Below, piece after piece: positions 30,833 through 41,160 of a DNA stretch of 63,424 bases. Location of the stretch: positions 1 to 63,424 of IMG/VR virus record IMGVR_UViG_3300013093_000002; one strand, written 5' to 3'. Each line of letters begins with the position of its first letter. The stretch's first letter is position 1. Source of the DNA: a virus. The notes below the pieces were generated by a model. That model did not search any database. It saw nothing but the letters and a program-made list of their open reading frames with translations, and was not told the origin of the DNA. The translations under genes and the position numbers were made by a program.

Positions 30833-32122
30833 ATGATTCATTCTCAAGCATCAGGTTTAGCATCTTTAGGTCGCAATGGCGATACTATGATTATGCACGT
30901 TAGTCCAAGCGAAGTCGCTGGATTACAAGCTTTAGCTAAATCTCAAGGAACCTCTTTAACAGTTAACCCACATACAGGTATGCCAGAAGCCTTCAGTTTA
31001 GGTGGTTTTTTTAGCTCATTATTGCCATTAGCTGCCGGTATTATGTTAGGACCCGCTGGATTTGGCGTATTTGATAGTGCTTTAACTACAGGTTTAGCAG
31101 TGGGTGCAGGTACAGCTTTAGCTACAGGTAATCCTGTTTCAGGTCTTATGGCAGGTTTAGGTGGTGCAGGTGGTTATGATATCAGTGGTGCTTTAAATAA
31201 TACATTAAGTGGACTTGGTGGTGCATCAACGATGGCTGCTCCAGTAGCTAATAATATTGGATCTACAGTAGGATATGTAGAAAACCCTATAACCGGCGCT
31301 TCAGAACTTGCTTCTAGCTCAGGAGCTCCTGGTATTACTACTTCTGATTTCATAAATGCATCTAATGGTGTTGGTTCACAAGGTATTCAATTATCACAAG
31401 ATGCTTTAAATGCAGGGGCTAATACTGCAGCAGATTCTAGTATGTTATCTAAAGCTACTAATTTTGGATCTGACTTTGCATCTAATTTAGCAAAACAAAC
31501 AGGTTCTTCTTCACCAACTATGGCATTAGGTAAAAGTTTAGGATTACCTTTAGTTGGCGCTTTATATAGTGGTGGAGCTTTCACACCTAATACTAATTTA
31601 GGTACAAACCCAGCTGAAGCATATAATCCTAACTTTAGACTTAATTTAAAAAATCAACAACCAGGTCAAATACCTTTAATATTAAATCAAAATAATCCTG
31701 GTGGTTTAGGTCAAAATATACAGTTAGGTAACTATCAAACTCCATATGTAGGTGGTCCTATTGATCCTAACGCAGGTTATGGTTATGCTGCAGGTGGTGT
31801 TGCTGAACTTAGTGGACTTAAAAATGATACTGGATTAACTGGGTTATTTAGATCTATCAGTGCTAAATCAGGTGGATACCTTGATGGACCTGGTGATGGT
31901 ATGAGTGACTCTATTCATGCAACTATTGATAATAAACAACCTGCAAGATTAGCTGATGGTGAATTTGTAATTCCAGCTGATGTAGTTTCTCATTTAGGTA
32001 ACGGATCATCAAAAGCAGGTTCACAAAGATTATATTCTATGTTAGATAAAGTACGTAAAGCTCGTACAGGACATACTAAACAAGGTCACGAAATTAACGC
32101 AGAGAAATACTTACCTGCATGA
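30833..32122 (+). CDS. Internal or tail virion protein, Gly-rich
   Basis: A 429-residue protein. The start (VSPSEVAGLQALAKSQGTSL, NPHTGMPEAF) and a hydrophobic Gly/Ala region (about 58-140) could insert into membranes. The C-terminal 100 residues contain GYAAGGVAEL, GDGMSDSIHATID and LADGEFVIPADVVSHLG, conserved in many phage proteins beside ejection proteins in my recollection. Its stop overlaps the next ATG. Confidence 0.6.
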   Translation: MIHSQASGLASLGRNGDTMIMHVSPSEVAGLQALAKSQGTSLTVNPHTGMPEAFSLGGFFSSLLPLAAGIMLGPAGFGVFDSALTTGLAVGAGTALATGNPVSGLMAGLGGAGGYDISGALNNTLSGLGGASTMAAPVANNIGSTVGYVENPITGASELASSSGAPGITTSDFINASNGVGSQGIQLSQDALNAGANTAADSSMLSKATNFGSDFASNLAKQTGSSSPTMALGKSLGLPLVGALYSGGAFTPNTNLGTNPAEAYNPNFRLNLKNQQPGQIPLILNQNNPGGLGQNIQLGNYQTPYVGGPIDPNAGYGYAAGGVAELSGLKNDTGLTGLFRSISAKSGGYLDGPGDGMSDSIHATIDNKQPARLADGEFVIPADVVSHLGNGSSKAGSQRLYSMLDKVRKARTGHTKQGHEINAEKYLPA

Positions 32123-32529
32123 AACAAATACAAATAGTTGACCCTAATCATGTTTATGCGATGTGGGATACACTAAAACCGTTTTTTGAAAAATCTGAAA
32201 TGTATGGCGCAGGAGATTCAACTGCTGACCAAATGAAAGTAAGTTTAGCTCGTAATTATCAAATTTTATTTGTAGTTACAGAAGATTCAAAAGTTATTGG
32301 AGCATTTGCAGTAGAATTAATAAACTATTCTAATCATAGAGTAGCACATACAGTAGCAATGGGTGGTCGAGGTTTATTTGATAAAGATACAGTAAGTCAA
32401 TATGAAACTTGGGCTAGATCACAAGGTGTCACAAAAATTAGAGCTTGGGCTAAAGATGCACAGGCAAGATTATATCGAATGAAACTAGGACTTGAAAAGT
32501 CTATGAATGTTGTGGAGAAGCTTTTATGA
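32119..32529 (+). CDS. GNAT-like acetyltransferase-fold protein
   Basis: A 136-residue protein. QILFVVTEDSKVIGAFAVEL, then VAMGGRG and WARSQGVTKIRAWAKDAQAR ... LYRMKLGLEKS follow the strand-helix order of GNAT domains. Similar proteins occur beside internal virion genes in T7-like phages (gp13 region), where activity is not proven. Overlaps both neighbours by 4 bases. Confidence 0.6.
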   Translation: MKQIQIVDPNHVYAMWDTLKPFFEKSEMYGAGDSTADQMKVSLARNYQILFVVTEDSKVIGAFAVELINYSNHRVAHTVAMGGRGLFDKDTVSQYETWARSQGVTKIRAWAKDAQARLYRMKLGLEKSMNVVEKLL

Positions 32530-33626
32530 AAATGATTAACTTATTTAACTGGGTACAAAACCTTGTTGGATTCTTTACCTTTTGGAGTGATGGCGGTGGT
32601 GGTGGTGGTTCTACTACACAAACTTCATACTCTACTAACTTACCCCAATATGCACAACCATATTATGAACAACTATTAAACTCTGTTGGTAACCAAGTAT
32701 TTACTACAGATTCATCAGGTAATGTTACAGGTGTTCAACCAGGTACAAATTTACCACAACAACAAGTAGCTCAATTTAATCCATTACAACAACAAGCTCA
32801 AACAGAAGCAGCTAATTTAACTACACCTGCTCAATTCCAACAAGCAACTCAAGGACTTCAAAATAGTCAAAACTTAGGTAATGCTATAGCTGGTGCTGGT
32901 ATTAATCAAGCATTAAGTTACGATCCGTCACAAATTACTGCACAACAATGGAATAATCAAACAGCTCAACAATACATGAGCCCATATTTAATGCAGTCAT
33001 TGTTACCACAATTACAATACCAACAACAAGTATATGGTGAACAAAACGCAGGTAATGCAGCACAATCTATAGGACAAGGTACATTTAGTGGTTCTAGAGA
33101 AGCATTACAACAAGCACAAAACCAACAAAACCAAAATATGAACCTAGCTAATATTCTAGGTCAAGGTTTAAATACAGGTTATCAAAATGCTCAGACTGCA
33201 TTTAATGCTCAGAACCAAGCTAACTTAGCAGCTCAACAAGCAACAGCTCAAGGTCAACAATATGCAGCTAATTTAGGTGCACAGTTAGGTCAAGCTGGAT
33301 TACAAACAGGTGAAACTGCAGCTCAAGGTATTGGTGCTTTAGGTACTGCTCAAAATCAAGCTAACTTGGCTAATCTTGGTGCGCAAACTGCAGCAGGTCA
33401 ACAACAGCAACAATTGGCTCAACAAAACCTCAATACTGCTTACCAAAATGCAATGGCTCAGTATTACTACCCACAACAACAATTACAATACTACAGTGAC
33501 ATTCTTCGTGGTAATGCTAATGCATTAGGTTCTTCACAAGTTCAATACGCACCAGCACCATCTATGGCATCTCAAGTTGCAGGTTTAGGTTTAGGTGCAT
33601 TAGGCTTAGCTAAAGCTACAAGTTAA
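32526..33626 (+). CDS. Gln-rich putative ejection protein
   Basis: A 366-residue protein with one hydrophobic N-terminal segment (LFNWVQNLVGFFTFW), a GGGGGG linker and then about 280 residues of Gln/Ala/Asn-rich helix. This composition resembles small internal virion proteins of podoviruses (the T7 gp14 position). It probably enters the host envelope with the DNA. Confidence 0.6.
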   Translation: MKMINLFNWVQNLVGFFTFWSDGGGGGGSTTQTSYSTNLPQYAQPYYEQLLNSVGNQVFTTDSSGNVTGVQPGTNLPQQQVAQFNPLQQQAQTEAANLTTPAQFQQATQGLQNSQNLGNAIAGAGINQALSYDPSQITAQQWNNQTAQQYMSPYLMQSLLPQLQYQQQVYGEQNAGNAAQSIGQGTFSGSREALQQAQNQQNQNMNLANILGQGLNTGYQNAQTAFNAQNQANLAAQQATAQGQQYAANLGAQLGQAGLQTGETAAQGIGALGTAQNQANLANLGAQTAAGQQQQQLAQQNLNTAYQNAMAQYYYPQQQLQYYSDILRGNANALGSSQVQYAPAPSMASQVAGLGLGALGLAKATS

Positions 33627-33639
33627 TAAGGAAAACAAT

Positions 33640-35247
33640 ATGTATAGTCCGTTAAATGCAGCAGGTATATCACCAACGATTCCAGCTTCTAAAGATCAAC
33701 TTATTAGAGTAATGCAAGATCCAAACTATGCAGCTGCCGTAGGTATACCACAATATAAAGCTATGGTTATGTTGCAAGAGATGAATAAAAAAGCTCCTGC
33801 TCAACCTCAAACACAAACAGTAGCTCAACAACTTGTAGCTCAAGCTGAACCACATCCACAACAAGCTGGTCTATCACAACTACCTGTTGGTGACCATATG
33901 TTCCAAGAAAAAAACTATGCAGGAGGCGGCATTATTGCATTTACTCCTGGCGGTGGTGTTGGGGATGACGGTATGACTGATGCACAACGTAAAGCTGATG
34001 AAGCTTATCAAGAGTGGTTAAAAACTGCTGGTCCAGATTTCCCTAAACCTAATTATGATTACCCTAATTCTGTATTAAATGAATTTGGTATTCCTACTCC
34101 TAAAAAAGATGACAGTAAATTAGTATTAGGTATGCCTGGTCCTACTGCCAATATACAAAAAAATCAATTAAGCTCTATGGGTATTGATCCTAATGCTACG
34201 AATGGATTAAATTGGCAATCACAAATAAAGCCGCCAGCTCCAGCTGCTAATCCAACACCAGCCCCAACAGGTAACTTTAGTGATTATTTAAAATCTCCTG
34301 TAAGTAATGTAGCTCCTACTGGAAATAACCCTAATGTATCCCTTGCAGCAAATGCAGCAGCAGGTGCAGAACCATCTCTTGATCCAATGTCAATTATGAA
34401 TGCATCTGTAAATAGATTTGGTAAGCAGATTGATGAAAAAGGTATTAGATCCTTATATGATAATGCAAAAGTAGATTCTAAAGATATAGCTAAGAATACT
34501 GTAAATATGTTTAATGATTTAGTAGGACCTGATGAATCTACAGATAAGCTTACTGAAAAATTAAATAAAATGGCTGATAAAACTAAACATGATGAAGATA
34601 CAGCTCCATGGATGGCATTAGCTCAAGCAGGTTTTGCAATGGCTGCAGGTAAATCTAGATTTGCATTACAAAATATTGCTGAAGGTGGTACCGCAGGTCT
34701 TAAAGCATACAATGATGCTAAAGAGAAAAATGAAGCCGCTGAGTTACAACAACTTAATATTCAAAACCAACTTAATAAAGCCCAACGTGCTGAAAGGATT
34801 TCTGCTGTTACTATGGGCATTAATAGCCAACAACATATCGATGATTTAAATCATGCAACTGAATTGGCTAAGATTAATGCTGGTATTCAAATACAAAAAG
34901 ATAATAGTGATACCCTTATCAAAGCTGCAGAAACTGGTCCTAAATCTGCATATTATCTTGGCGAAGCTTATAAAGCTAAAAAAGAAGGCGATTATTATGG
35001 GTCTGGCGCTAAATTAGAAGGTAAAGGCGCGTTAACTGAAGATCAAATAGCCAAAGAATATGCATCATATCAATCTAAATTAGGATATAAAAATTATCCT
35101 CCTAATATGCCTTTAAGTCAATTTGCTGCAAAATTAAGAAGTGAATTTAGTGGTAATCAAGCTGATATTCCTACAGCTCCTACAGGTGGTAGTTTTGTTA
35201 CTGATTCAAAAACAGGTGAAGTTCATTACGTTCCAGCTACTAAATAA
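33640..35247 (+). CDS. Putative internal virion protein
   Basis: A 535-residue protein. A Pro/Gln-rich N-terminal third carries NYAGGGIIAF (about 89-98), and the C-terminal half is helical (ELQQLNIQNQLNKAQRAERI). It lies between the Gln-rich protein and the giant protein, the place of a middle ejection protein. Confidence 0.55.
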   Translation: MYSPLNAAGISPTIPASKDQLIRVMQDPNYAAAVGIPQYKAMVMLQEMNKKAPAQPQTQTVAQQLVAQAEPHPQQAGLSQLPVGDHMFQEKNYAGGGIIAFTPGGGVGDDGMTDAQRKADEAYQEWLKTAGPDFPKPNYDYPNSVLNEFGIPTPKKDDSKLVLGMPGPTANIQKNQLSSMGIDPNATNGLNWQSQIKPPAPAANPTPAPTGNFSDYLKSPVSNVAPTGNNPNVSLAANAAAGAEPSLDPMSIMNASVNRFGKQIDEKGIRSLYDNAKVDSKDIAKNTVNMFNDLVGPDESTDKLTEKLNKMADKTKHDEDTAPWMALAQAGFAMAAGKSRFALQNIAEGGTAGLKAYNDAKEKNEAAELQQLNIQNQLNKAQRAERISAVTMGINSQQHIDDLNHATELAKINAGIQIQKDNSDTLIKAAETGPKSAYYLGEAYKAKKEGDYYGSGAKLEGKGALTEDQIAKEYASYQSKLGYKNYPPNMPLSQFAAKLRSEFSGNQADIPTAPTGGSFVTDSKTGEVHYVPATK

Positions 35248-35249
35248 TT

Positions 35250-38200
35250 ATGCCTAAAATAAACGTACAGGGTTATGGACCTGTAAACTTTCCGGACGAT
35301 ATGTCCCAAGAACAGATTGCTAATGTAATCGAAAACGAATATATCCCACATATGAAACAGCATATCGCTAAGGAAGGTTTTATTCCTGGCGTTAAAGCTG
35401 GTTTACAATCAGGGTTAGGTAATGTAGAAACATTCTTAGGTGAGAATCTAGGTATGCCTTCATTATCTGAAGCTGGTAAACAAAATAAAGCAGAAGCTGC
35501 TACTAAGTATGAAGAACCTTATGCTGGTGAAACTGCCGCTGCATTTCAACGTGGTATTTTACCTGGTGTTGGCACTGCTATATCAAATGTAACAGGTCCT
35601 GTTGGTAATATCTTAGGTACATTTGGTCCTACTGCATTAACAGGTGTTGCTGCTGCTCCTTTACTTCCTGAAGAACTTGCTGGTCTAACTCTAAGCACAG
35701 CTACTCGACGTGCAATTGGTACTACTGTAGCTAACGGGTTTGAAGAAGCTGGTCAAAATATTGATAAACAAAAAGATTTACATCCCGATCAAAAAGTAAA
35801 CTTACTCGCTGCTGATTTAACAGGTCTTATTCAAGGTGCTATTGATACTATTGGTGTGCCTGGACTAGGTAAATTAAGTAATAAATTAGCTCCTCAATTA
35901 GAAAACCAAGCTACTAAATTATCTAAACAAATCGTAGATGGTGAAATAACACACGCAGAAGCTGCTAAAAGCTTATCAAGTAAATGGACTGAATATCTAG
36001 GTTCTACTGCGTCTAACTTTGCTTCAGGTGCTGGTATGATGACTGCAGACGAAGCATTACGTCGTGCACAAGCTGGCGAAGATGTAACAAGTCCTGAAGC
36101 CTTAGAATCTTATAAACATGATATTGGTAGCGCATTATTAATGTCACCTGTATTTGGTGCATATCACGTTCTTACAGGTAGTGGTCGTGGTGAAGCTAAT
36201 AGAAAACTAGATGAAGCCCAAGCTACTAAAACTGCAAAAGACCAAGCTATTGCTGATGCTCAAGCTAAACGTGAGATGGATATTAAAACTGGGGTTATGC
36301 AACAACAACCTATGTTTACTGAAGAGCAAGCACCAAGTCCAGCAGGTCCACCAGCCCCAGAAGCACAAGGTCCATCAACGCTTACACAAGCAGAACCCGA
36401 TCAAATAAATAAAGTTGAGCAATTACAAAAACAACAAGAAGCTGAAGCTGCGGGTCAACAATCTTTATTTGATGAAAAAGGTAAACCTACTCCTGAAATA
36501 GAACAAGAGCAAGCTAAGAGTCGTGTTCAACAAAATCAAGAAAAAGTTAATACATTGTTAGCTACGCCAGAAGGCACTAAGCAAGTAATTGATAATATCA
36601 AGGATTATTTCTTTGACTATACAAAAGCTGACCAAAACAAAATTAGAACTCAGTTACAACAACGCATGAAAGCGTTTACTTTAAAAGACGAAGATGTGCT
36701 AAGTCAAAAACAAAAAGAATATGAACAACTATTCTCTGTTATCGAGCCTGTACCTGAACACGAATTAACTTCACAAAAATTACAAGAAGCAGGCATCAAA
36801 GGTTCTCTTGCAGCGCAATTAAAAGATAAGAGTTTGAAAGACCCGGCGGTATATAATAAAGTTGCAGATGTAGCTAATGATTTAAAAAATACAAATGCAT
36901 CTGCAGCAGCTAAACTATTAGATGGTATTCAAGCACCAGAAGGAGTAAAAAATGTTAAAAGAACTAAGTCCGCAACAGCTGGAGAAAGCGATGCAGTATC
37001 TCTCAAATCCGAAGATGAAACTGACACCGGAACTAGCAGAGATATCAAATCTACAATGGGTTTCAATCGAGTTGATAATGGTAGAGCTCTTGAAGGAGCA
37101 AAAGATGTCAACGCTGCATTAAAAGAAGCTAAGATATATGAAACTAAAGATGAAAGCGGTCAAGAGTATTTAGGTCTTGGTGAGAAGAAAGAAGAAGTAG
37201 CTAAAGAAGAAAAAGCTGCTAAGACTCCTGAAGAAATTAAACAAGCAGAGCTTGATCGTAAAGCCTTATTAGAAAGAGAACAAAAACTATCTAAGAAACT
37301 TCATAAAGCTGGTGAAGAAGCTTCTGATATCTACGCTTCACAAAAAGAAGGTGAAGAAAATAAAAACCTAGATTTATCTACTACAACTCCTGCAGAATTA
37401 ACTGAAGGTTCAACATTCCAAAGAAAATTCAAGAATGCAAAAACACTAGGTGATGCATTAAAAACTCTCAAGAAGATGCCTATTAGTAAAGGTCAACAAG
37501 CCCTTGCTAATTTATTACTCAATACCAAAAATATTTCAGACGTAGCATTTGAAACAGCTAAACATCCACAACCTAAAGATATACGCAAAAAAGGTCCTAA
37601 GACTTACATCGGAGAATTTACTGGTGAAAAGCGTACTATGGGAGAAGAAGCCTCTAAAAAACTAATCAACTATGAGAAGTTTACAGGTGAATATGACTCT
37701 TCCGAAAATAAAGCTAGACTTTATCAATCAGGTAATGCTGAGAGTTTATTACATGAAGGCATTCACGCCGCTACTGCACACGAAATAGATAAACATATTG
37801 ACCATGTACCTGACCCAAGAGGTGCTGCATACGGTGTAACTCCAGTTGCAAAACCTAACTCAGTTATAGGTAAACGTTGGGTAAGAATGTTTAACGCCGC
37901 AAAAGAAGCAGCTAAGAATAGAAATGAAGATTACTATGGTCTAGATGACATACATGAATTCGTAGCAGAAGCTCTTAACCCACATGATAATAAATTTAGA
38001 CAACTATTAAAGAATACAGCACCTACTTCAAAAGCTAAACCAAGAGGTAGACTACCATCACTATTTACTGAATTTATTCAGAACATAATGGACTTATTAG
38101 GTGTTCCACAAAAATATGAAAGTCTATTCCACGAAATATTAGATCATAGTTCTGAACTATTCAAAGGTCCTGATCTATCAATAGATAAAGATGTAGCTAA

Positions 38201-40973
38201 ATTACAAGCTGCTATTGAGGGTAAACCAGCAACTTATGTTGACGCAGGTAAAGGTTTACTACAAAAAGTTAAACACTTCTCTATTATTACAGACTCTCCA
38301 GGACGTGAGCATGATGTAGAAGAATTATTATCATCACCTAATGCCATACTAGATAAACTTCCTGAGTTTGATAATACATTTAAAGATAAAGCACTAAATT
38401 GGTATTCTAAAGCAACAGAAGGCATGCGTAAGTATTGGTTAGGTGCATTAGAATTATCTAAATTACATATGTTGTATGGTAAAGAACTACCTTCTATTAA
38501 AACATTAGAAACAGCAGTTAAAGATAGAAATCATTTCCACGTAATAGAAAGAAAGCATATAGATAATCTTGCTAATAAAGGCATTATTGCTATCCAGAAA
38601 TATTCTAAACCTATTGTAGATAAATTTAATAATACTATACATGAATTATCTCGCTTAGATATTGATCCTAGAGACCCTAAAAATAAAGACCATGAGTTAG
38701 TAAAATCATTTAATTCTTTACCAGAAGAACTAAAATCTTTAGCTAAAGATATTGTTAATAGTTATGAAGATTATAGAAATAAATATGTAGACTTTGTAGC
38801 TAATGCAGTGCCAAGCAAGTCTATGCAGATTAGGAAAAAGTTTGAGTCCTCTCAAAAACCGTTTTATGTACCGTTATTACGTAGAGGTCAATACTGGTTG
38901 CAATATATGAATCCTAATGGTGAAATGACTTCTATTGCTAAAGATTCTCCTAGAGAAATAAATATGATTAAGGATGCCTTAGTAAAACAAGGTATGAATC
39001 CTAAAGATATTAAACTCTATTCTAAATTACAAGATATTAGTCATAGAACTGCGCCTCCATCAGGTTTTGTAGCCGACGTATTAAAGATTATGAAAGAAGG
39101 TGGTGCAACTGAGAAGTCAATGGATGATATGTACCATACCTATTTATCATTATTCCCAACAGAATCTATTAGACAATCATTTAATCAAAGACGTGGTGAC
39201 TTAGGATATATTCAAGATTTAGTTCAAGGCTATGCAAGGACAGCTCCTAAGATGGCTAGTCAATTAGCTAATTTAAAATATGCCCCAGAAATTGATAAAG
39301 CTTATTCTAATTTAAAAGAAGATTTTATTAAAAGTGGTGAGAATAAAGTAGCTTCAGATGTTATGCATGAACTTATGGAAAGACGTAAATTCATTGATAA
39401 TCCATCTGCTGAATGGTGGGCTTATCGTGCAAGCCAAGCTAACTTCTTAATGAGTATTGCAGGTAACATATCATCTGCATTAGTGAATACTACAGCTGTT
39501 CCTATGGTAGCTTTACAACATATTGCCGTAGATAAAAATGGTAATTATAATTATACTAGAGCTAGTGAGGCTATTGCTAAAGCTACTAAGATGTTCTTCC
39601 AAGGCGGATATGATGATAGCAAAGAGTATTTAGGTAAAATATATAGAATTAGGACATTTGGTGTTAATGACAAGTTATCTCCTGAATATAAAGATTTGCA
39701 TGATAAATTATTAAAAAGCGGTGTATTAACCTATAGTATTGGTCGAGAATTACATAGTATGGCTGAAGCACCATCTGACAAATACCAACTTTGGAAAGAT
39801 AAAGCTAATACATTATTAGGCCTTACATTTGAAGGTACAGAAAGATTTAATAGAGAAGTAACTGCATTAGCAGCATATGATGTTGCTCGTCAAGACGGAT
39901 ATACTCATGAGCAAGCTATACAAAAAGCTATTGACCTTACAGCTAGAGTTCATACGGAAGCTATACCAGAAGCAGGTCCACGTTGGTTACAGGGTCAAGG
40001 TGCTATTGGTGGACTACAAAAAATTGCATTAACATTTAAACGCTTTACATTAGCACAGATTCTTAATATGGGTATGTTGTCTAGAGATATGTTTAAAGAT
40101 GCTAAAACTGCTGATGAACTTATGGCTAAAAAGATTGCAGTTAAACAATTATTAGGTATCTTAGGTGCTACTTATATGTTTGCAGGATTACAAGGATTAC
40201 CTGGTTATGGTCTAGTAAACGCAGCAGCAAACTTCTTTGGTAGCGATTCTGATGAACCGTTTGATCTTGATGAATATATTAGAAATGCTTATGGTGATAT
40301 TGGCTTAACAGGTCCAATCAATGCAGCTACAGGTATTGATATAGCTTCTAGAACTGGTTTCAATGGAGCATTGTGGAGAGAAGATAAGAAACGTTTAGCT
40401 GATGTAGGTTATGTTGCATATGCTATGGAAAACCTAATGGGTCCTACTTTCTCTAATTTAGAGAATATGGAAAAAGGTGTTAAGCAAATGACAGAAGGTC
40501 AGTATGAACGCGGTCTAGAAAAGATGGTACCTTCTCCAGTAAGAAATGTTATGAAAGCTTTTAGGTTCTCTGCTGAAGGTGCGTTAAATCCTAATGGTGC
40601 TCCAGTAATTGATAACGTAAGTGATTGGAATAAGTTTATGCAAGTATTTGGCTTTAGTGATGCAGAACTTACAGAACAATATGCTAGATCAAGTGCTATG
40701 AAATCAATGGAGAAAACTATCTTAGATAGAAGGAAAGCATTATTAGATTCAATGTTCCTAGCATTAAGTAATGGTGATGAAAGTGCTCAAACTAGTGTAA
40801 CAGAATTAATTAGTAAGTTTAATGAGAAACACCCAGAGATTGCTATTACTGCTCAAACAATACAGTCATCTTATAAAAATAGAGAACGTGCAATTAATGA
40901 AAGTGTAGGCGGTGTACACTTTAATAGAAAACTATTACCTGAACTTCAAGAGATGTATAAAGAAGAAGAGTAA
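35250..40973 (+). CDS. Giant virion protein with zincin motif (polyvalent/ejection type)
   Basis: A 1907-residue protein, the largest here. The first 300 residues contain Gly/Ala-rich segments. About 330-720 is disordered and charged. HEGIH at residues 835-839 (HExxH) in ESLLHEGIHAATAHEID suggests a zinc peptidase domain. The last 600 residues are helical and similar to large polyvalent proteins (LQGQGAIGGLQKIALTFKRF, LMSIAGNISSALVNTT). It closes the structural operon after smaller ejection-like proteins, the position of T7 gp16. Likely ejected into the host; catalysis is unproven. Confidence 0.65.
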   Translation: MPKINVQGYGPVNFPDDMSQEQIANVIENEYIPHMKQHIAKEGFIPGVKAGLQSGLGNVETFLGENLGMPSLSEAGKQNKAEAATKYEEPYAGETAAAFQRGILPGVGTAISNVTGPVGNILGTFGPTALTGVAAAPLLPEELAGLTLSTATRRAIGTTVANGFEEAGQNIDKQKDLHPDQKVNLLAADLTGLIQGAIDTIGVPGLGKLSNKLAPQLENQATKLSKQIVDGEITHAEAAKSLSSKWTEYLGSTASNFASGAGMMTADEALRRAQAGEDVTSPEALESYKHDIGSALLMSPVFGAYHVLTGSGRGEANRKLDEAQATKTAKDQAIADAQAKREMDIKTGVMQQQPMFTEEQAPSPAGPPAPEAQGPSTLTQAEPDQINKVEQLQKQQEAEAAGQQSLFDEKGKPTPEIEQEQAKSRVQQNQEKVNTLLATPEGTKQVIDNIKDYFFDYTKADQNKIRTQLQQRMKAFTLKDEDVLSQKQKEYEQLFSVIEPVPEHELTSQKLQEAGIKGSLAAQLKDKSLKDPAVYNKVADVANDLKNTNASAAAKLLDGIQAPEGVKNVKRTKSATAGESDAVSLKSEDETDTGTSRDIKSTMGFNRVDNGRALEGAKDVNAALKEAKIYETKDESGQEYLGLGEKKEEVAKEEKAAKTPEEIKQAELDRKALLEREQKLSKKLHKAGEEASDIYASQKEGEENKNLDLSTTTPAELTEGSTFQRKFKNAKTLGDALKTLKKMPISKGQQALANLLLNTKNISDVAFETAKHPQPKDIRKKGPKTYIGEFTGEKRTMGEEASKKLINYEKFTGEYDSSENKARLYQSGNAESLLHEGIHAATAHEIDKHIDHVPDPRGAAYGVTPVAKPNSVIGKRWVRMFNAAKEAAKNRNEDYYGLDDIHEFVAEALNPHDNKFRQLLKNTAPTSKAKPRGRLPSLFTEFIQNIMDLLGVPQKYESLFHEILDHSSELFKGPDLSIDKDVAKLQAAIEGKPATYVDAGKGLLQKVKHFSIITDSPGREHDVEELLSSPNAILDKLPEFDNTFKDKALNWYSKATEGMRKYWLGALELSKLHMLYGKELPSIKTLETAVKDRNHFHVIERKHIDNLANKGIIAIQKYSKPIVDKFNNTIHELSRLDIDPRDPKNKDHELVKSFNSLPEELKSLAKDIVNSYEDYRNKYVDFVANAVPSKSMQIRKKFESSQKPFYVPLLRRGQYWLQYMNPNGEMTSIAKDSPREINMIKDALVKQGMNPKDIKLYSKLQDISHRTAPPSGFVADVLKIMKEGGATEKSMDDMYHTYLSLFPTESIRQSFNQRRGDLGYIQDLVQGYARTAPKMASQLANLKYAPEIDKAYSNLKEDFIKSGENKVASDVMHELMERRKFIDNPSAEWWAYRASQANFLMSIAGNISSALVNTTAVPMVALQHIAVDKNGNYNYTRASEAIAKATKMFFQGGYDDSKEYLGKIYRIRTFGVNDKLSPEYKDLHDKLLKSGVLTYSIGRELHSMAEAPSDKYQLWKDKANTLLGLTFEGTERFNREVTALAAYDVARQDGYTHEQAIQKAIDLTARVHTEAIPEAGPRWLQGQGAIGGLQKIALTFKRFTLAQILNMGMLSRDMFKDAKTADELMAKKIAVKQLLGILGATYMFAGLQGLPGYGLVNAAANFFGSDSDEPFDLDEYIRNAYGDIGLTGPINAATGIDIASRTGFNGALWREDKKRLADVGYVAYAMENLMGPTFSNLENMEKGVKQMTEGQYERGLEKMVPSPVRNVMKAFRFSAEGALNPNGAPVIDNVSDWNKFMQVFGFSDAELTEQYARSSAMKSMEKTILDRRKALLDSMFLALSNGDESAQTSVTELISKFNEKHPEIAITAQTIQSSYKNRERAINESVGGVHFNRKLLPELQEMYKEEE

Positions 40974-41147
40974 TTATTTAACTCGCCAAACTCTTACGCC
41001 TAAGCACCCTTCTTTCATACATACAAAACATTTAACTCTTATCTCTGCACGTTTAGCCCCTGTTTCTACGGCATAAATTAATGGTGCAGTTTTGAGAGTG
41101 GGGACAAAGAAGCTATCCCCGACACTCATACCCTCAAATGGAAACAC
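40974..41147 (-). CDS. Small conserved phage protein (GMSVGDSFFVP type)
   Basis: A frame open on the minus strand ending in TAA at 40974-40976. From GTG 41147 it gives 57 residues with FPFEGMSVGDSFFVPTL, a Cys pair (CFVCMKEGC) and GVRVWRV at the end, a pattern seen in small phage proteins. An inner ATG at 41129 is the alternative start. It follows the primase-helicase, and its stop abuts the stop of the giant virion gene with no base between. Confidence 0.65.
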   Translation of the reverse strand: MFPFEGMSVGDSFFVPTLKTAPLIYAVETGAKRAEIRVKCFVCMKEGCLGVRVWRVK

Positions 41148-41160
41148 CCATTCTATTTCA

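Noticed and set aside
35250-40973. Possibility that the giant protein is a virion RNA polymerase (N4-like)
   Set aside because: No polymerase motifs are visible, and the helical end and HExxH fit polyvalent ejection proteins better; promoters are host-type.
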